Source: an uncultured Olsenella sp. (GTDB lineage Bacteria; Actinomycetota; Coriobacteriia; Coriobacteriales; Atopobiaceae). Taken from it: a stretch of 40,959 nt of DNA. Both the position numbers and the translations under genes were made by a program. Shown here in pieces: positions 39,928 through 40,959 of the stretch (position 1 is the stretch's first letter; the number at the start of each line of letters is the position of its first letter). The notes under the pieces are model-generated. The model was not told the DNA's origin, did not search any database, and saw only the letters and a list, made by a program, of their open reading frames with translations. The stretch covers positions 1 to 40,959 of the forward strand of contig OMVS01000008.1 in the NCBI GenBank assembly GCA_900314575.1. Reading direction: 5' to 3'.

Positions 39928-40959
39928 ATGAGCGAACAGAGGAATCCCCAGGACACCTGCGTGCTCGTCACCGGTGGCGCCGGCTTCATCGGCAGCCACA
40001 CCGTGGTCGAGCTGCTGCAGGACGGCTACAACGTCGTCATCGTCGACGACCTCTCCAACGCGAGCCCCAAGGTGGTCGGCCGCATCGAGACCATCGTAGG
40101 CCCCGAGGCCGCACGCAACCTCGCCTTCGTGCAGGCCGACGTGAACGACCGCGCCGCCCTCGAGCGCGTCTTCGAGGAGCACCGCATCGACCGCGTCATC
40201 CACTTCGCCGGCTTCAAGGCCGTCGGCGAGTCCGTGAGCAAGCCGATCGAGTACTACTCCAACAACCTCGGCAACACGCTCACCCTCGTGGACGTGATGC
40301 GCAACCACGGCTGCAAGGACATCATCTTCTCCAGCTCCGCCACCGTCTACGGCGACCCGGACAAGCTCCCGCTCACCGAGGAGAGCCCCAAGAAGCCGGC
40401 GACCAACCCCTACGGCTGGACCAAGTGGATGATCGAGCAGATCCTCACCGACCTCCACACAGCCGACCCCGAGTGGAACGTCGTCCTCCTTCGCTACTTC
40501 AACCCCATCGGCGCCCACCCCTCGGGCCTCATGGGCGAGGACCCCAAGGGCATCCCCAACAACCTGCTGCCCTACGTGGCGCAGGTCGCCATCGGCAAGC
40601 GCGCGTGCGTCCACGTCTTCGGCGACGACTACGACACGCCCGACGGCACGGGCGTGCGCGACTACATCCACGTGTGCGACCTCGCGACCGGCCACGCCGC
40701 GGCGCTCAACTGGATGAACGGCCGCACCGGCGTCGAGATCTTCAACCTGGGCACCGGACGCGGCACCAGCGTGCTCGAGATCGTGAAGGCCTTCGGCAAG
40801 GCCTGCGGCAAGGACCTCCCCTACCAGATCGACCCGCGCCGCCCGGGCGACGTGGACGCCAACTACGCCGACTGCTCCAAGGCAAAGCGCGAGATGGGCT
40901 GGGAGGCCAAGTACACCATCGACGACATGTGCCGCGACTCCTGGAACTGGCAGTCCAAG
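39928..40959 (+). CDS. galE: UDP-glucose 4-epimerase (3' end cut by window)
   Basis: 344 codons to the window edge without a stop. Interconverts UDP-glucose and UDP-galactose in the Leloir pathway and supplies UDP-galactose for cell-surface sugars. Short-chain dehydrogenase features: NAD-binding VTGGAGFIGSHTVVELL at the N-terminus, catalytic Ser/Thr in FSSSATVYGDP, Tyr-x3-Lys in YGWTKWM, LLRYFNPIGAH, and the substrate loop in GTGVRDYIHVCDLA. The end, MCRDSWNWQSK, is where GalE proteins usually have only a few residues left, so it is nearly complete. Start ATG 39928 follows GGAGGT. A TATACT -10-like box lies about 90 bp upstream, without a convincing -35. Confidence 0.95.
   Translation, partial: MSEQRNPQDTCVLVTGGAGFIGSHTVVELLQDGYNVVIVDDLSNASPKVVGRIETIVGPEAARNLAFVQADVNDRAALERVFEEHRIDRVIHFAGFKAVGESVSKPIEYYSNNLGNTLTLVDVMRNHGCKDIIFSSSATVYGDPDKLPLTEESPKKPATNPYGWTKWMIEQILTDLHTADPEWNVVLLRYFNPIGAHPSGLMGEDPKGIPNNLLPYVAQVAIGKRACVHVFGDDYDTPDGTGVRDYIHVCDLATGHAAALNWMNGRTGVEIFNLGTGRGTSVLEIVKAFGKACGKDLPYQIDPRRPGDVDANYADCSKAKREMGWEAKYTIDDMCRDSWNWQSK

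Overview
The window is very G+C-rich throughout, with dense genes, strong GGAGG-type ribosome binding sites and long open antisense frames caused by base composition. The gene content points to an anaerobic high-GC actinobacterium of the class Coriobacteriia (Olsenella/Atopobium/Collinsella-like). The clues are a ~1600-residue 2-hydroxyacyl-CoA dehydratase activase-type protein, a UPF0210 protein, a single-chain PurL-PurQ FGAM synthase and a fused EcfA1-A2 ATPase. This placement is inferred from gene content, not from a marker gene. I see no rRNA, tRNA, transposase, integrase or CRISPR array.

Layout. 1-2.95 kb is accessory in character: an Ala/Pro/Arg-rich gene broken by an exact 23-bp tandem duplication, then a DUF559/Vsr-like nuclease-fold gene bracketed by two 74-nt copies of a hairpin-forming repeat. 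3.05-7.1 kb (minus strand) holds two translationally coupled HAD phosphatases, a small membrane protein with a PH-like tail, and peptidase T. 7.2-12.7 kb (minus) is the giant activase-type protein overlapping its TetR regulator, with two abutting 19-bp operator-like palindromes upstream. 12.9-14.5 kb has a NADAR-SseB fusion and an OsmC-like protein. 14.7-19.5 kb (plus) has galM, the UPF0210 gene and a subtilase lipoprotein. 19.5-21.3 kb (minus) is a cysK-cysE operon with an operator-like palindrome over the promoter. murB follows (minus). 22.6-26.2 kb (plus) is an FMN riboswitch, ribU, fused ecfA and ecfT. A transglutaminase-like gene (minus) and purL (plus) come next.

31.9-37.9 kb (plus) is a three-gene cassette: a TerB-N/TerB-C protein, a BrxC/BrxD-like P-loop ATPase (DUF2791 type) and a DEVH-box helicase. 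The ATPase and helicase have their own promoter, with a LexA-box-like sequence across its -35 region, which suggests DNA-damage control. The window ends with a U32 protein gene (minus), an 84-residue Cys-rich protein and a nearly complete galE.

Working together: ribU, ecfA and ecfT can form a complete ECF importer with FMN feedback. cysK and cysE make cysteine from serine and sulfide. galM and galE are Leloir-pathway enzymes at separate loci. The two strongest candidates for something new are the 74-nt repeat pair around the nuclease gene, where most differences within the stem keep base pairing in plus-strand RNA, and the putatively SOS-linked TerB/ATPase/helicase cassette.
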